Assembly (NCBI GenBank): GCA_033782935.1
Contig: JAWQEG010000723.1
Coordinates: 496,001-560,000 of the forward strand
Length of the DNA: 64,000 bases
Direction of reading: 5' to 3'
DNA from: Petrolisthes cinctipes
Lineage: Eukaryota; Arthropoda; Malacostraca; Decapoda; Porcellanidae
In this document: one piece after another, positions 49,231 through 62,570 of the stretch
Layout: each line of letters begins with the position of its first letter
Numbering within the stretch: position 1 is the stretch's first letter
Translations under genes and position numbers: made by a program
The notes under the pieces: model-generated
The model's database searches: none
The model's input: the letters and a program-made list of their open reading frames with translations, nothing else
Told to the model about the DNA's origin: nothing

Positions 49231-52200
49231 GATGCGTGCACATATCGACATTTGTGCACCTAAAAGATCGATTTTCAGTATGTTTTGAGCATGTATTTTG
49301 AAAATACTCTAACACTGAGTAGGCATGTACATATTGCTTCTGGGACCCCAAAATACTGAATTTTCGGGTGTTTTGAGCCTCAAATTGAGATATAAACGGG
49401 TACAGAAGATACATGCACATATTGACTTTGGGCATCTAAAATATCGATTTTCAACATGTTTTGGGCCTGTATTTTGATAATACTCTAACACTGAGTAGGC
49501 ATGTACAGATTGCTTCTGGGACCCAAAAATATTGAATTTTCGGGTGTTTAGGGCCAGAAATTGAGATATAAACGGGTACAGAAGATGCATGCACATATCG
49601 ACTTTTGGGTACCTAAAAGATCGATTTTCAGTATGTTTTTGGCCTGTATTTTGAAAATACTCTAACAAGGAGTAGGCATGTACAGATACCTTCTGGGACC
49701 TCTAAATATCGAATTTTCGGGTGTTTTGGGACTGAATTTGAGATATCGATTTTTTGGCACCTAAAATGTCGATTTTTAGCATGTTTTTAGCCTATATTTT
49801 GAAAATATTCTAGCACTGTGTAGGCATGTACAGATTGCTTCTGGGACCCCAAAATATTGAATTTTCGGGTGTTTTGAGCATGAATTTGAGATATAAACGG
49901 GTACAGAAGATACATGCACATATTGACTTTGGGCATCTAAAATATCGATTTTCAACATGTTTTGGGCCTGTATTTTGAAAATACTCTAACACTGAGTAGG
50001 CATGTACAGATTGCTTCTGGGACCCCAAAATATTGAATTTTCGGGTGTTTAGGGCCAGAATTTGAGATATAAACGGGTACAGAAGATGCATGCACATATC
50101 GACTTTTGTGCACCTAAAAGATCGATTTTCAGTATGTTTTTGGCCAGTATTTTGAAAATACTCTAACAAGGAGTAGGCATGTACAGATACCTTCTGGGAC
50201 CTCTAAATATCGAATTTTCGGGTGTTTTGGGACTGAATTTGAGATATCGACTTTTTGGCACCAAAAATATCGATTTTCAGCATGTTTTGGGCCTGAATTT
50301 TGAAAATACTCTAACACGGAGTAGGCATGTACAGATTGCTTCTGGGACCCCAAAATATTGAATTTTCGGGTGTTTAGGGCCAGAATTTGAGATATAAACG
50401 GGTACAGAAGATGCGTGCACATATCGACTTTTGAGCACCTAAAAGATCGATTTTCAGTATGTTTTGAGCATGTATTTTGAAAATACTCTAACACGGAGTA
50501 GGCATGTACAGATCGCTTCTGGGACCCCTAAATATCGAATTTTCGGGTGTTTTGGGACTGAATTTGAGATATCGACTTTTTGGCACCTAAAAGATCGATT
50601 TTTAGCATGTTTTTAGCCTATATTTTGAAAATATTCTAGCACTGAGTAGGCATGTACAGATTGCTTCTGGGACCCCAAAATATTGAATTTTCGGGTGTTT
50701 TGAGCCTCAAATTGAGATATAAACGGGTACAGAAGATACATGCACATATTGACTTTGGGCATCTAAAATATCGATTTTCAGCATGTTTTGGGCCTGTATT
50801 TTGATAATACTCTAACACTGAGTAGGCATGTACAGATTGCTTCTGGGACCCCAAAATATTGAATTTTCGTGTGTTTAGGGCCAGAAATTGAGATATAAAC
50901 GGGTACAGAAGATGCATGCACATATCGACTTTTGGGCAACTAAAAGATCGATTTTCAGTATGTTTTTGGCCTGTATTTTGAAAATACTCTAACAAGGAGT
51001 AGGCATGTACAGATACCTTCTGGGACCTCTAAATATCGAATTTTCGGGTGTTTTGGGACTGAATTTGAGATATCGATTTTTTGGCACCTAAAATGTCGAT
51101 TTTTAGCATGTTTTTAGCCTATATTTTGAAAATATTCTAGCACTGTGTAGGCATGTACAGATTGCTTCTGGGACCCCAAAATATTGAATTTTCGGGTGTT
51201 TTGAGCATGAATTTGAGATATAAACGGGTACAGAAGATACATGCACATATTGACTTTGGTCATCTAAAATATCGATTTTCAGCATGTTTTGGGCCTGTAT
51301 TTTGAAAATACTCTAACACTGAGTAGGCATGTACAGATTGCTTCTGGGGCCCCAAAATATTGAATTTTCGGGTGTTTTGAGCCTGAATTTGAGATATAAA
51401 CGGGTACAGAAGATGCATGCACATATCGACTTTTGGCACCTAAAAGATCGATTTTCAGTATGTTTTTGGCCTGTATTTTGAAAATACTCTAACACGGAGT
51501 AGGCTTGTACAGATACCTTCTGAGACCTCTAAATATCGAATTTTCGGGTATTTTGGGACTGAATTTGAGATATCGATTTTTTGGCACCTAAAATGTCGAT
51601 TTTTAGCATGTTTTTAGCCTATATTTTGAAAATATTCTAGCACAGTGTAGGCATGTACAGATTGCTTCTGGGACCCCAAAATATTGAATTTTCGGGTGTT
51701 TTGAGCATGAATTTGAGATATAAACGGGTACAGAAGATATGTGCACATATTGACTTTGGGCATCTAAAATATCGATTTTCAACATGTTTTGGGCCTGTAT
51801 TTTGAAAATACTCTAACACTGAGTACAGATTGCTTCTGGGACCCCAAAATATTGAATTTTCGGGTGTTTTGAGCCTGAATTTGAGATATACGGGTACTGA
51901 AGATGCGTGCACATATCGACATTTGTGCACCTAAAAGATCGATTTTCAGTATGTTTTGAGCATGTATTTTGAAAATACTCTAACACTGAGTAGGCATGTA
52001 CAGATTGCTTCTGGGACCCTAAAATATTGAATTTTCGGGTGTTTTGAGCCTCAAATTGAGATATAAACGGGTACAGAAGATACATGCACATATTGACTTT
52101 GGGCATCTAAAATATCGATTTTCAGCATGTTTTGGGCCTGTATTTTGATAATACTCTAACACTGAGTAGGCATGTACAGATTGCTTCTGGGACCCAAAAA

Positions 52201-53165
52201 TATTGAATTTTCGGGTGTTTAGGGCCAGAAATTGAGATATAAACGGGTACAGAAGTTGCATGCACATATCGACTTTTGGGCACCTAAAAGATCGATTTTC
52301 AGTATGTTTTTGGCCTGTATTTTGAAAATACTCTAACAAGGAGTAGGCATGTACAGATACCTTCTGGGACCTCTAAATATCGAATTTTCGGGTGTTTTGG
52401 GACTGAATTTGAGATATCGATTTTTTGGCACCTAAAATGTCGATTTTTAGCATGTTTTTAGCCTATATTTTGAAAATATTCTAGCACTGTGTAGGCATGT
52501 ACAGATTGCTTCTGGGACCCCAAAATATTGAATTTTCGGGTGTTTTGAGCATGAATTTGAGATATAAACGGGTACAGAAGATACATGCACATATTGACTT
52601 TGGGCATCTAAAATATCGATTTTCAGCATGTTTTGGGCCTGTATTTTGAAAATACTCTAACACTGAGTAGGCATGTACAGATTGCTTCTGGGACCCCAAA
52701 ATATTGAATTTTCGGGTGTTTAGGGCCAGAATTTGAGATATAAACGGGTACAGAAGATGCATGCACATATCGACTTTTGTGCACCTAAAAGATCGATTTT
52801 CAGTATGTTTTTGGTTAGTATTTTGAAAATACTCTAACAAGGAGTAGGCATGTACAGATACCTTCTGGGACCTCTAAATATCGAATTTTCGGGTGTTTTG
52901 GGACTGAATTTGAGATATCGACTTTTTGGCACCAAAAATATCGATTTTCAGAATGTTTTGGGCCTGAATTTTGAAAATACTCTAACACGGAGTAGGCATG
53001 TACAGATTGCTTCTGGGACCCCAAAATATTGAATTTTCGGGTGTTTAGGGCCAGAATTTGAGATATAAACGGGTACAGAAGATGCGTGCACATATCGACT
53101 TTTGAGCACCTAAAAGATCGATTTTCAGTATGTTTTGAGCATGTATTTTGAAAATACTCTAACAC
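48924..53165 (+). repeat. Tandem duplication with 2.67-kb offset
   Basis: Segment 48924-50494 repeats at 51603-53165. The offset is 2679 until an 8-bp anchor deletion at 51825 in the second copy, then 2671 (49776/52447, 50179/52850). Both copies contain GAGATATACGGG, a 2-bp loss from ATAAACGGG, near 49213 and 51884. The neighbouring stretch 51103-51700 repeats at 53273-53870 with an offset of 2170, again with GGGGCCCC and TAGGCTTGTACAG. Confidence 0.82.
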
Positions 53166-53772
53166 GGAGTAGGCATGTACAGATCGCTTCTGGGACCCCT
53201 AAATATCGAATTTTCGGGTGTTTTGGGACTGAATTTGAGATATCGATTTTTTGGCACCTAAAATGTCGATTTTTAGCATGTTTTTAGCCTATATTTTGAA
53301 AATATTCTAGCACTGTGTAGGCATGTACAGATTGCTTCTGGGACCCCAAAATATTGAATTTTCGGGTGTTTTGAGCATGAATTTGAGATATAAACGGGTA
53401 CAGAAGATACATGCACATATTGACTTTGGTCATCTAAAATATCGATTTTCAGCATGTTTTGGGCCTGTATTTTGAAAATACTCTAACACTGAGTAGGCAT
53501 GTACAGATTGCTTCTGGGGCCCCAAAATATTGAATTTTCGGGTGTTTTGAGCCTGAATTTGAGATATAAACGGGTACAGAAGATGCATGCACATATCGAC
53601 TTTAGGCACCTAAAAGATCGATTTTCAGTATGTTTTTGGCCTGTATTTTGAAAATACTCTAACACGGAGTAGGCTTGTACAGATACCTTCTGAGACCTCT
53701 AAATATCGAATTTTCGGGTATTTTGGGACTGAATTTGAGATATCGATTTTTTGGCACCTAAAATGTCGATTT

Positions 53773-56700
53773 TTAGCATGTTTTTAGCCTATATTTTGAA
53801 AATATTCTAGCACAGTGTAGGCATGTACAGATTGCTTCTGGGATCCCAAAATATTGAATTTTCGGGTGTTTTGAGCCTGAATTTGAGATATAAACGGGTA
53901 CAGAAGATACATGCACATATTGACTTTGGGCATCTAAAATATCGATTTTCAGCATGTTTTGGGCCTGTATTTTGAAAATACTCTAACACTGAGTAGGCAT
54001 GTACAGATTGCTTTTGGAACCTCAAAATATTGAATTTTCGGGTGTTTTCAGCCTGAATTTGAGATATAAACGGGTACTGAAGATGCATGCACATATCGAC
54101 TTTTGTGCACCTAAAAGATCGATTTTCAGTATGTTTTGAGCATGTATTTTGAAAATACTCTAACACGGAGTAGGCATGTACAGATCACTTCTGGGATCCC
54201 AAATATATCGAATTTTCGGGTGTTTTGGGACTGAATTTGAGATATCGACTTTCTGGCACCTAAAAGATCGATTTTTAGCATGTTTTTAGCCTATATTTTG
54301 AAAATATTTTAGCACTGAGTAGGCATGTACAGATTGCTTCTGGGACCCCAAAATATTGAATTTTCGGGTGTTTTGAGCCTGAAATTGAGATATAAACGGG
54401 TACAGAAGATACATGCACATATTGACTTTGGGCATCTAAAATATCGATTTTCAGCATGTTTTGGGCCTGTATTTTGAAAATACTCTAACACTGAGTAGGC
54501 ATGTACAGATTGCTTCTGGGGCCCCAAAATATTGAATTTTCGGGTGTTTTGAGCCTGAATTTGAGATATAAACGGGTACTGAAGATGCATGCACATATCG
54601 ACTTTTGTGCACCTAAAAGATCGATTTTCAGTATGTTTTGAGCATGTATTTTGAAAATACTCTAACACGGAGTAGGCATGTACAGATCGCTTCTGGGACC
54701 CCTAAATATCGAATTTTCGGGTGTTTTGGGACTGAATTTGAGATATCGACTTTTTGGCACCTAAAAGATCGATTTTTAGCATGTTTTTAGCCTATATTTT
54801 GAAAATATTCTAGCACTGAGTAGGCATGTACAGATTGCTTCTGGGACCCTAAAATATTGAATTTTCGGGTGTTTTGAGCCTCAAATTGAGATATAAACGG
54901 GTACAGAAGATACATGCACATATTGACTTTGGGCATCTAAAATATCGATTTTCAGCATGTTTTGGGCCTGTATTTTGATAATACTCTAACACTGAGTAGG
55001 CATGTACAGATTGCTTCTGGGACCCCAAAATATTGAATTTTCGTGTGTTTAGGGCCAGAAATTGAGATATAAACGGGTACAGAAGATGCATGCACATATC
55101 GACTTTTGGGCACCTAAAAGATCGATTTTCAGTATGTTTTTGGCCTGTATTTTGAAAATACTCTAACAAGGATTAGGCATGTACAGATCGCTTCTGGGAC
55201 CCCAAATATATAGAATTTTCGGGTGTTTTGGGACTGAATTTGAGATATCGACTTTTTGGCACCTAAAATGTCGATTTTTAGCATGTTTTTAGCCTATATT
55301 TTGAAAATATTTTAGCACTGAGTAGGCATGTACAGATTGCTTCTGGGACCCCAAAATATTGAATTTTCGGGTGTTTTGAGCCTGAAATTGAGATATAAAC
55401 GGGTACAGAAGATACATGCACATATTGACTTTGGGCATCTAAAATATCGATTTTCAGCATGTTTTGGGCCTGTATTTTGAAAATACTCTAACACTGAGTA
55501 GGCATGTACAGATTGCTTCTGGGACCCCAAAATATTGAATTTTCGGGTGTTTAGGGCCAGAATTTGAGATATAAACGGGTACAGAAGATGCATGCACATA
55601 TCGACTTTTGGGCACCTAAAAGATCGATTTTCAGTATGTTTTTGGCCTGTATTTTGAAAATACTCTAACAAGGAGTAGGCATGTACAGATACCTTCTGGG
55701 ACCTCTAAATATCGAATTTTCGGGTGTTTTGGGACTGAATTTGAGATATCGATTTTTTGGCACCTAAAATGTCGATTTTTAGCATGTTTTTAGCCTATAT
55801 TTTGAAAATATTCTAGCACTGTGTAGGCATGTACAGATTGCTTCTGGGACCCCAAAATATTGAATTTTCGGGTATTTTGAGCATGAATTTGAGATATAAA
55901 CGGGTACAGAAGATACATGCACATATTGACTTTGGGCATCTAAAATATCGATTTTCAGCATGTTTTGGGCCTGTATTTTGAAAATACTCTAACACTGAGT
56001 AGGCATGTACAGATTGCTTCTGGGACCCCAAAATATTGAATTTTCGGGTGTTTTGAGCCTGAATTTGAGATATAAACGGGTACTGAAGATGCATCCACAT
56101 ATCGACTTTTGTGCACCTAAAAGATCGATTTTCAGTATGTTTTGAGCATGTATTTAGAAAATACTCTAACACGGAGTAGGCATGTACAGATCGCTTCTGG
56201 GACCCCTAAATATCGAATTTTCGGGTGTTTTGGGACTGAATTTGAGATATTGACTTTTTGGCACCTAAAAGATCGATTTTTAGCATGTTTTTAGCCTATA
56301 TTTTGAAAATATTCTAGCACTGTGTAGGCATGTACAGATTGCTTCTGGGACCCCAAAATATTGAATTTTCGGGTGTTTTGAGCCTGAATTTGAGATATAA
56401 ACGGGTACAGAAGATGCATGCACATATCGACTTTTGGGCACCTAAAAGATCGATTTTCAGTATGTTTTTGGCCTGTATTTTGAAAATACTCTAACACGGA
56501 GTAGGCATGTACAGATACCTTCTGGGACCTCTAAATATCGAATTTTCGGGTATTTTGTGACTGAATTTGAGATATCGATTTTTTGGCACCTAAAATGTCG
56601 ATTTTTAGCATGTTTTTAGCCTATATTTTGAAAATATTCTAGCACAGTGTAGGCATGTACAGATTGCTTCTGGGATCCCAAAATATTGAATTTTCGGGTG

Positions 56701-57500
56701 TTTTGAGCCTGAATTTGAGATATAAACGGGTACAGAAGATACATGCACATATTGACTTTGGGCATCTAAAATATCGATTTTCAGCATGTTTTGGGCCTGT
56801 ATTTTGAAAATACTCTAACACTGAGTAGGCATGTACAGATTGCTTTTGGAACCCTAAAATATTGAATTTTCGGGTGTTTTCAGCCTGAATTTGAGATATA
56901 AACGGGTACTGAAGATGCATGCACATATCGACTTTTGTGCACCTAAAAGATCGATTTTCAGTATGTTTTGAGCATGTATTTTGAAAATACTCTAACACGG
57001 ATTAGGCATGTACAGATCGCTTCTGGGACCCCAAATATATCGAATTTTCGGGTGTTTTGGGACTGAATTTGAGATATCGACTTTTTGGCACCTAAAAGAT
57101 CGATTTTTAGCATGTTTTTAGCCTATATTTTGAAAATATTTTAGCACTGAGTAGGCATGTACAGATTGCTTCTGGGACCCCAAAATATTGAATTTTCGGT
57201 TGTTTTGAGCCTGAAATTGAGATATAAACGGGTACAGAAGATACATGCACATATTGACTTTGGGCATCTAAAATATCGATTATCAGCATGTTTTGGGCCT
57301 GTATTTTGAAAATACTCTAACACTGAGTAGGCATGTACAGATTGCTTCTGGGACTTCAAAATATTGAATTTTCGGGTGTTTTGAGCCTGAATTTGAGATA
57401 TAAACGGGTACTGAAGATGCATGCACATATCGACTTTTGTGCACCTAAGAGATCGATTTTCAGTATGTTTTGAGCATGTATTTTGAAAATACTCTAACAC
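53773..57500 (+). repeat. Tandem duplication with 2832-bp offset
   Basis: Segment 53773-54668 repeats at 56605-57500 (53807/56639, 54275/57107, 54309/57141). It is also related to 47448-48166 at an offset of 6325. Marks include CACAGTGTAGG, GATTGCTTTTGGAACC, GTTTTCAGCC, CCCAAATATATCG and GAGCCTGAAATTGAG. These are further descendants of the block defined at 43-49 kb. Confidence 0.82.
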
Positions 57501-58059
57501 GGAGTAGGCATGTACAGATCGCTTCTGGAACCCCTAAATATCAAATTTTCGGGTGTTTTAGGACTGAATTTGAGATATAAACGGGTACAGAAGATACATA
57601 CACATATTGACTTTGGGCACCAAAAATATCGATTTTCAGTATGTTTTTGGCCTGTATTTTGAAAATACTCTAACACGGAGTAGGCATGTACAGATACCTT
57701 CTGGGACCTCTAAATATCGAATTTTCGGGTGTTTTGGGACTGAATTTGAGATATCATTTTTTTGGCACCTAAAATGTCGATTTTTAGCATGTTTTTAGCC
57801 TATATTTTGAAAATATTCTAGCACTGTGTAGGTATGTACAGATTGCTTCTGGGACCCCAAAATATTGAATTTTCGGGTGTTTTGAGCCTGAATTTGAGAT
57901 ATAAACGGGTACTGAAGATGCATCCACATATCGACTTTTGTGCACCTAAAAGATCGATTTTTAGTATGTTTTGAGCATGTATTTTGAAAATACTCTAACA
58001 CGGAGTAGGCATGTACAGATCGCTTCTGGGACCCCTAAATATCGAATTTTCGGGTGTTT

Positions 58060-60250
58060 TGGGACTGAATTTGAGATATCGACTTTTTGGCACCTAAAAT
58101 GTCGATTTTTAGCATGTTTTTAGCCTATATTTTGAAAATATTCTAGCACTGTGTAGGCATGTACAGATTGCTTCTGGGACCCCAAAATATTGAATTTTCG
58201 GGTGTTTTGAGCCTGAAATTGAGATATAAACGGGTACAGAAGATACATGCACATATTGACTTTGGGCATCTAAAATATCGATTTTCTGCATGTTTTGGGC
58301 CTATATTTTGAAAATACTCTAACACTGAGTAGGCATGTACAGATTGCTTCTGGGACCCCAAAATATTTAATTTTCGGGTGTTTTGAGCCTGAATTTGAGA
58401 TATAAACTGGTACTGAAGATGCATGCACATATCGACTTTTGTGCACCTAAAAGATCGATTTTCAGTATGTTTTGAGCATGTATTTTGAAAATACTCTAAC
58501 ACGGAGTAGGCATGTACAGATCGCTTCTGGGACCCCTAAATATCGAATTTTCGGGTGTTATGGGACTGAATTTGAGATATCGACTTTTTGGCACCTAAAA
58601 GATCGATTTTTAGCATGTTTTTAGCCTATATTTTGAAAATATTCTAGCACTGAGTTGGCATGTACAGATTGCTTCTGGGACCCCAAAATATTGAATTTTC
58701 AGGTGTTTTGAGCCTGAATTTGAGATATAAACGGGTACAGAAGATACATGCACATATTGACTTTGGGCACCAAAAATATCGATTTTCAGCATGTTTTGGG
58801 CCTGAATTTTGAAAATACTCTAACACGGAGTAGGCATGTACAGATCGCTTCTGGGACCCCAAAATATCGAATTTTCGGGTGTTTAGGGCCAGAATTTGAG
58901 ATATAAACGGGTACAGAAGATGCATGCACATATCGACTTTTGGGCACCTAAAAGATCGATTTTCAGTATGTTTTTGGCCTGTATTTTGAAAATACACTAA
59001 CACGGAGTAGGCATGTACAGATACCTTATAGGACCTCTAAATATCGAATTTTCGGGTGTTTAGGGACTGAATTTGAGATATCGACTTTTTGGCACCTAAA
59101 AGATCGATTTTTAGCATGTTTTTAGCCTATATTTTGAAAATATTCTAGCACTGAGTAGGCATGTACAGATTGCTTCTGGGACCCCAAAATATTGAATTTT
59201 CGGGTGTTTTGAGCCTGAATTTGAGATATAAACTGGTACAGAAGATACATTCACATATTGACTTTGGCACCAAAAATATCGATTTTCAGCATGTTTTATG
59301 CCTGAATTTAGAAAATACTCTAACACGGAGTAGGCATGTACAGATCGCTTCTGTGACCCCAAAATATCGAATTTTTGGGTGTTTTAAGCCTGAATTTGAG
59401 ATATAAACGGGTACTGAAGATGCATGCACATATCGACTTTTGTGCACCTAAAAGATCGATTTTCAGTATGTTTTGAGCATGTATTTTGAAAATACTCTAA
59501 CACGGAGTAGGCATGTACAGATACCTTCTGGGACCCCTAAATATCGAATTTTCGGGTGTTTTGGGACTGAATTTGAGATATCGACTTTTTGGCACCTAAA
59601 AGATCGATTTTTAGCATGTTTTTAGCCTATATTTTGAAAATATTCTAGCACTGTACAAATTGCTTCTGGGACCCCAAAATATTGAATTTTCGGGTGTTTT
59701 GAGCCTGAATTTGAGATATAAACGGGTACAGAAGATACATGCACATATTGACTTTGGGCACCCAAAATATCGATTTTCAGCATGTTTTGGGCCTGAATTT
59801 TGAAAATACTCTAACACGGAGTAGGCATGTACAGATCTCTTCTGGGACCCCAAAATATCGAATTTTCGGGTGTTTAGGGCCAGAATTTGAGATATAAACG
59901 GGTACAGAAGATGCATGCACATATCGACTTTTGGGCACCTAAAAGATCGATTTTCAGTATGTTTTTGGCCTGTATTTTGAAAGTGCTCTAACACGGAGTA
60001 GGCATGTACAGATACCTTCTGGGACCTCTAAATATCGAATTTTCGGGTGTTTTGGGACTGAATTTGAGATATCGATTTTTTGGCACCTAAAATATCGATT
60101 TTCAGCATGTTTTTAGCCTATATTTTGAAAATATTCTAGCACTGTGTAGGCATGTACAGATTGCTTCTGGGACCCCAAAATATTGAATTTTCGGGTGTTT
60201 TGAGCCTGAATTTGAGATATAAACGGGTACAGAAGATACATGCACATATT
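58060..60250 (+). repeat. 2.5-kb tandem block, copy 1
   Basis: This block repeats at 60555-62570. The offset is 2494 on the left (58143/60637, 58610/61104, 58644/61138, 59111/61605) and 2317 on the right. The 177-bp change is one L monomer, near 59340-59515, absent from copy 2. Shared marks include GAGTTGGCATG, TTATAGGACCTC, ACATTCACATATTG, GTTTTATGCCTG and a shortened anchor, CACTGTACAAATTGC here and CACTTTACAAATTGC in copy 2. Confidence 0.87.
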
Positions 60251-60554
60251 GACTTTGGGCACCAAAAATATCGATTTTCAGCATGTTTTGGGCCTGAATT
60301 TTGAAAATACTCAAACACGGAGTAGGCATGTACAGATCGCTTCTGGGACCCTAAAATATCGAATTTTCGGGTGTTTAGGGCCAGAATTTGAGATATAAAC
60401 GGGTACAGAAGATGCATGCACATATCGACTTTTGGGCACCTAAAAGATCGATTTTCAGTATGTTTTTGGCCTGTATTTTGAAAATACTCTAACACGGAGT
60501 AGGCAAGTACAGATACCTTCTGGGACCTCTAAATATCGAATTTTCGGGTGTTTT

Positions 60555-62570
60555 GGGACTGAATTTGAGATATCGATTTTTTGGCACCTAAAATGTCGAT
60601 TTTTAGCATGTTTTTAGCCTATATTTTGAAAATATTCTAGCACTGTGTAGGCATGTACAGATTGCTTCTGGGACCCCAAAATATTGAATTTTCGGGTGTT
60701 TTGAGCCTGAAATTGAGATATAAACGGGTACAGAAGATACATGCACATATTGACTTTGGGCATCTAAAATATCGATTTTCAGCATGTTTTGGGCCTGTAT
60801 TTTGAAAATACTCTAACACTGAGTAGGCATGTACAGATTGCTTCTGGGACCCCAAAATATTTAATTTTCGGGTGTTTTGAGCCTGAATTTGAGATATAAA
60901 CTGGTACTGAAGATGCATGCACATATCGACTTTTGTGCACCTAAAAGATCGATTTTCAGTATGTTTTGAGCATGTATTTTGAAAATACTCTAACACGGAG
61001 TAGGCATGTACAGATCGCTTCTGGGACCCCTAAATATCGAATTTTCGGGTGTTATGGGACTGAATTTGAGATATCTACTTTTTGGCTTCTAAAAGATCGA
61101 TTTTTAGCATGTTTTTAGCCTATATTTTGAAAATATTCTAGCACTGAGTTGGCATGTACAGATTGCTTCTGGGACCCCAAAATATTGAATTTTCAGGTGT
61201 TTTGAGCCTGAATTTGAGATATAAACGGGTACAGAAGATACATGCACATATTGACTTTGGGCACCAAAAATATCGATTTTCAGCATGTTTTGGGCCTGAA
61301 TTTTGAAAATACTCTAACACGGAGTAGGCATGTACAGATCGCTTCTGGGACCCCAAAATATCGAATTTTCGGGTGTTTAGGGCCAGAATTTGAGATATAA
61401 ACGGGTACAGAAGATGCATGCACATATCGACTTTTGGGCACCTAAAAGATCGATTTTCAGTATGTTTTTGGCCTGTATTTTGAAAATACACTAACACGGA
61501 GTAGGCATGTACAGATACCTTATAGGACCTCTAAATATCGAATTTTCGGGTGTTTAGGGACTGAATTTGAGATATCGACTTTTTGGCACCTAAAAGATCG
61601 ATTTTTAGCATGTTTTTAGCCTATATTTTGAAAATATTCTAGCACTGAGTAGGCATGTACAGATTGCTTCTGGGACCCCAAAATATTGAATTTTCGGGTG
61701 TTTTGAGCCTGAATTTGAGATATAAACGGGTACAGAAGATACATTCACATATTGACTTTGGCACCAAAAATATCGATTTTCAGCATGTTTTATGCCTGAC
61801 TTTTTAAAATACTCTAACACGGAGTAGGCATGTACAGATCGCTTCTGGGACCCCTAAATATCGAAATTTCGGGTGTTTTGGGACTGAATTTGAGATATCG
61901 ACTTTTTGGCACCTAAAAGATCGATTTTTAGCATGTTTTTAGCCTATATTTTGAAAATATTCTAGCACTTTACAAATTGCTTCTGGGACCCCAAAATATT
62001 GAATTTTCGGGTGTTTTGAGCCTGAATTTGAGATATAAACGGGTACAGAAGATACATGCACATATTGACTTTGGGCACCAAAAATATCGATTTTCAGCAT
62101 GTTTTGGGCCTGAATTTTGAAAATACTCTAACACGGAGTAGGCATGTACAGATCGCTTCTGGGACCTCAAAATATCGAATTTTCGGGTGTTTAGGGCCAG
62201 AATTTGAGATATAAACGGGTACAGAAGATGCATGCACATATCGACTTTTGGGCACCTAAAAGATCGATTTTCAGTATGTTTTTCGCCTGTATTTTGAAAA
62301 TGCTCTAACACGGAGTAGGCATGTACAGATACCTTCTGGGACCTCTAAATATCGAATTTTCGGGTGTTTTGGGACTGAATTTGAGATATCGATTTTTTGG
62401 CACCTAAAATATCGATTTTCAGCATGTTTTTAGCCTATATTTTGAAAATATTCTAGCACTGTGTAGGCATGTACAGATTGCTTCTGGGACCCCAAAATAT
62501 TGAATTTTCGGGTGTTTTGAGCCTGAATTTGAGATATAAACGGGTACAGAAGATACATGAACATATTGAC
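60555..62570 (+). repeat. 2.5-kb tandem block, copy 2
   Basis: This is the partner of 58060-60250 with one long monomer missing near 61830. The joint shows local damage: GCCTGACTTTTTAAAATAC here against GCCTGAATTTAGAAAATAC in copy 1. Beyond about 62570 the sequence returns to common monomer types. Confidence 0.85.
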
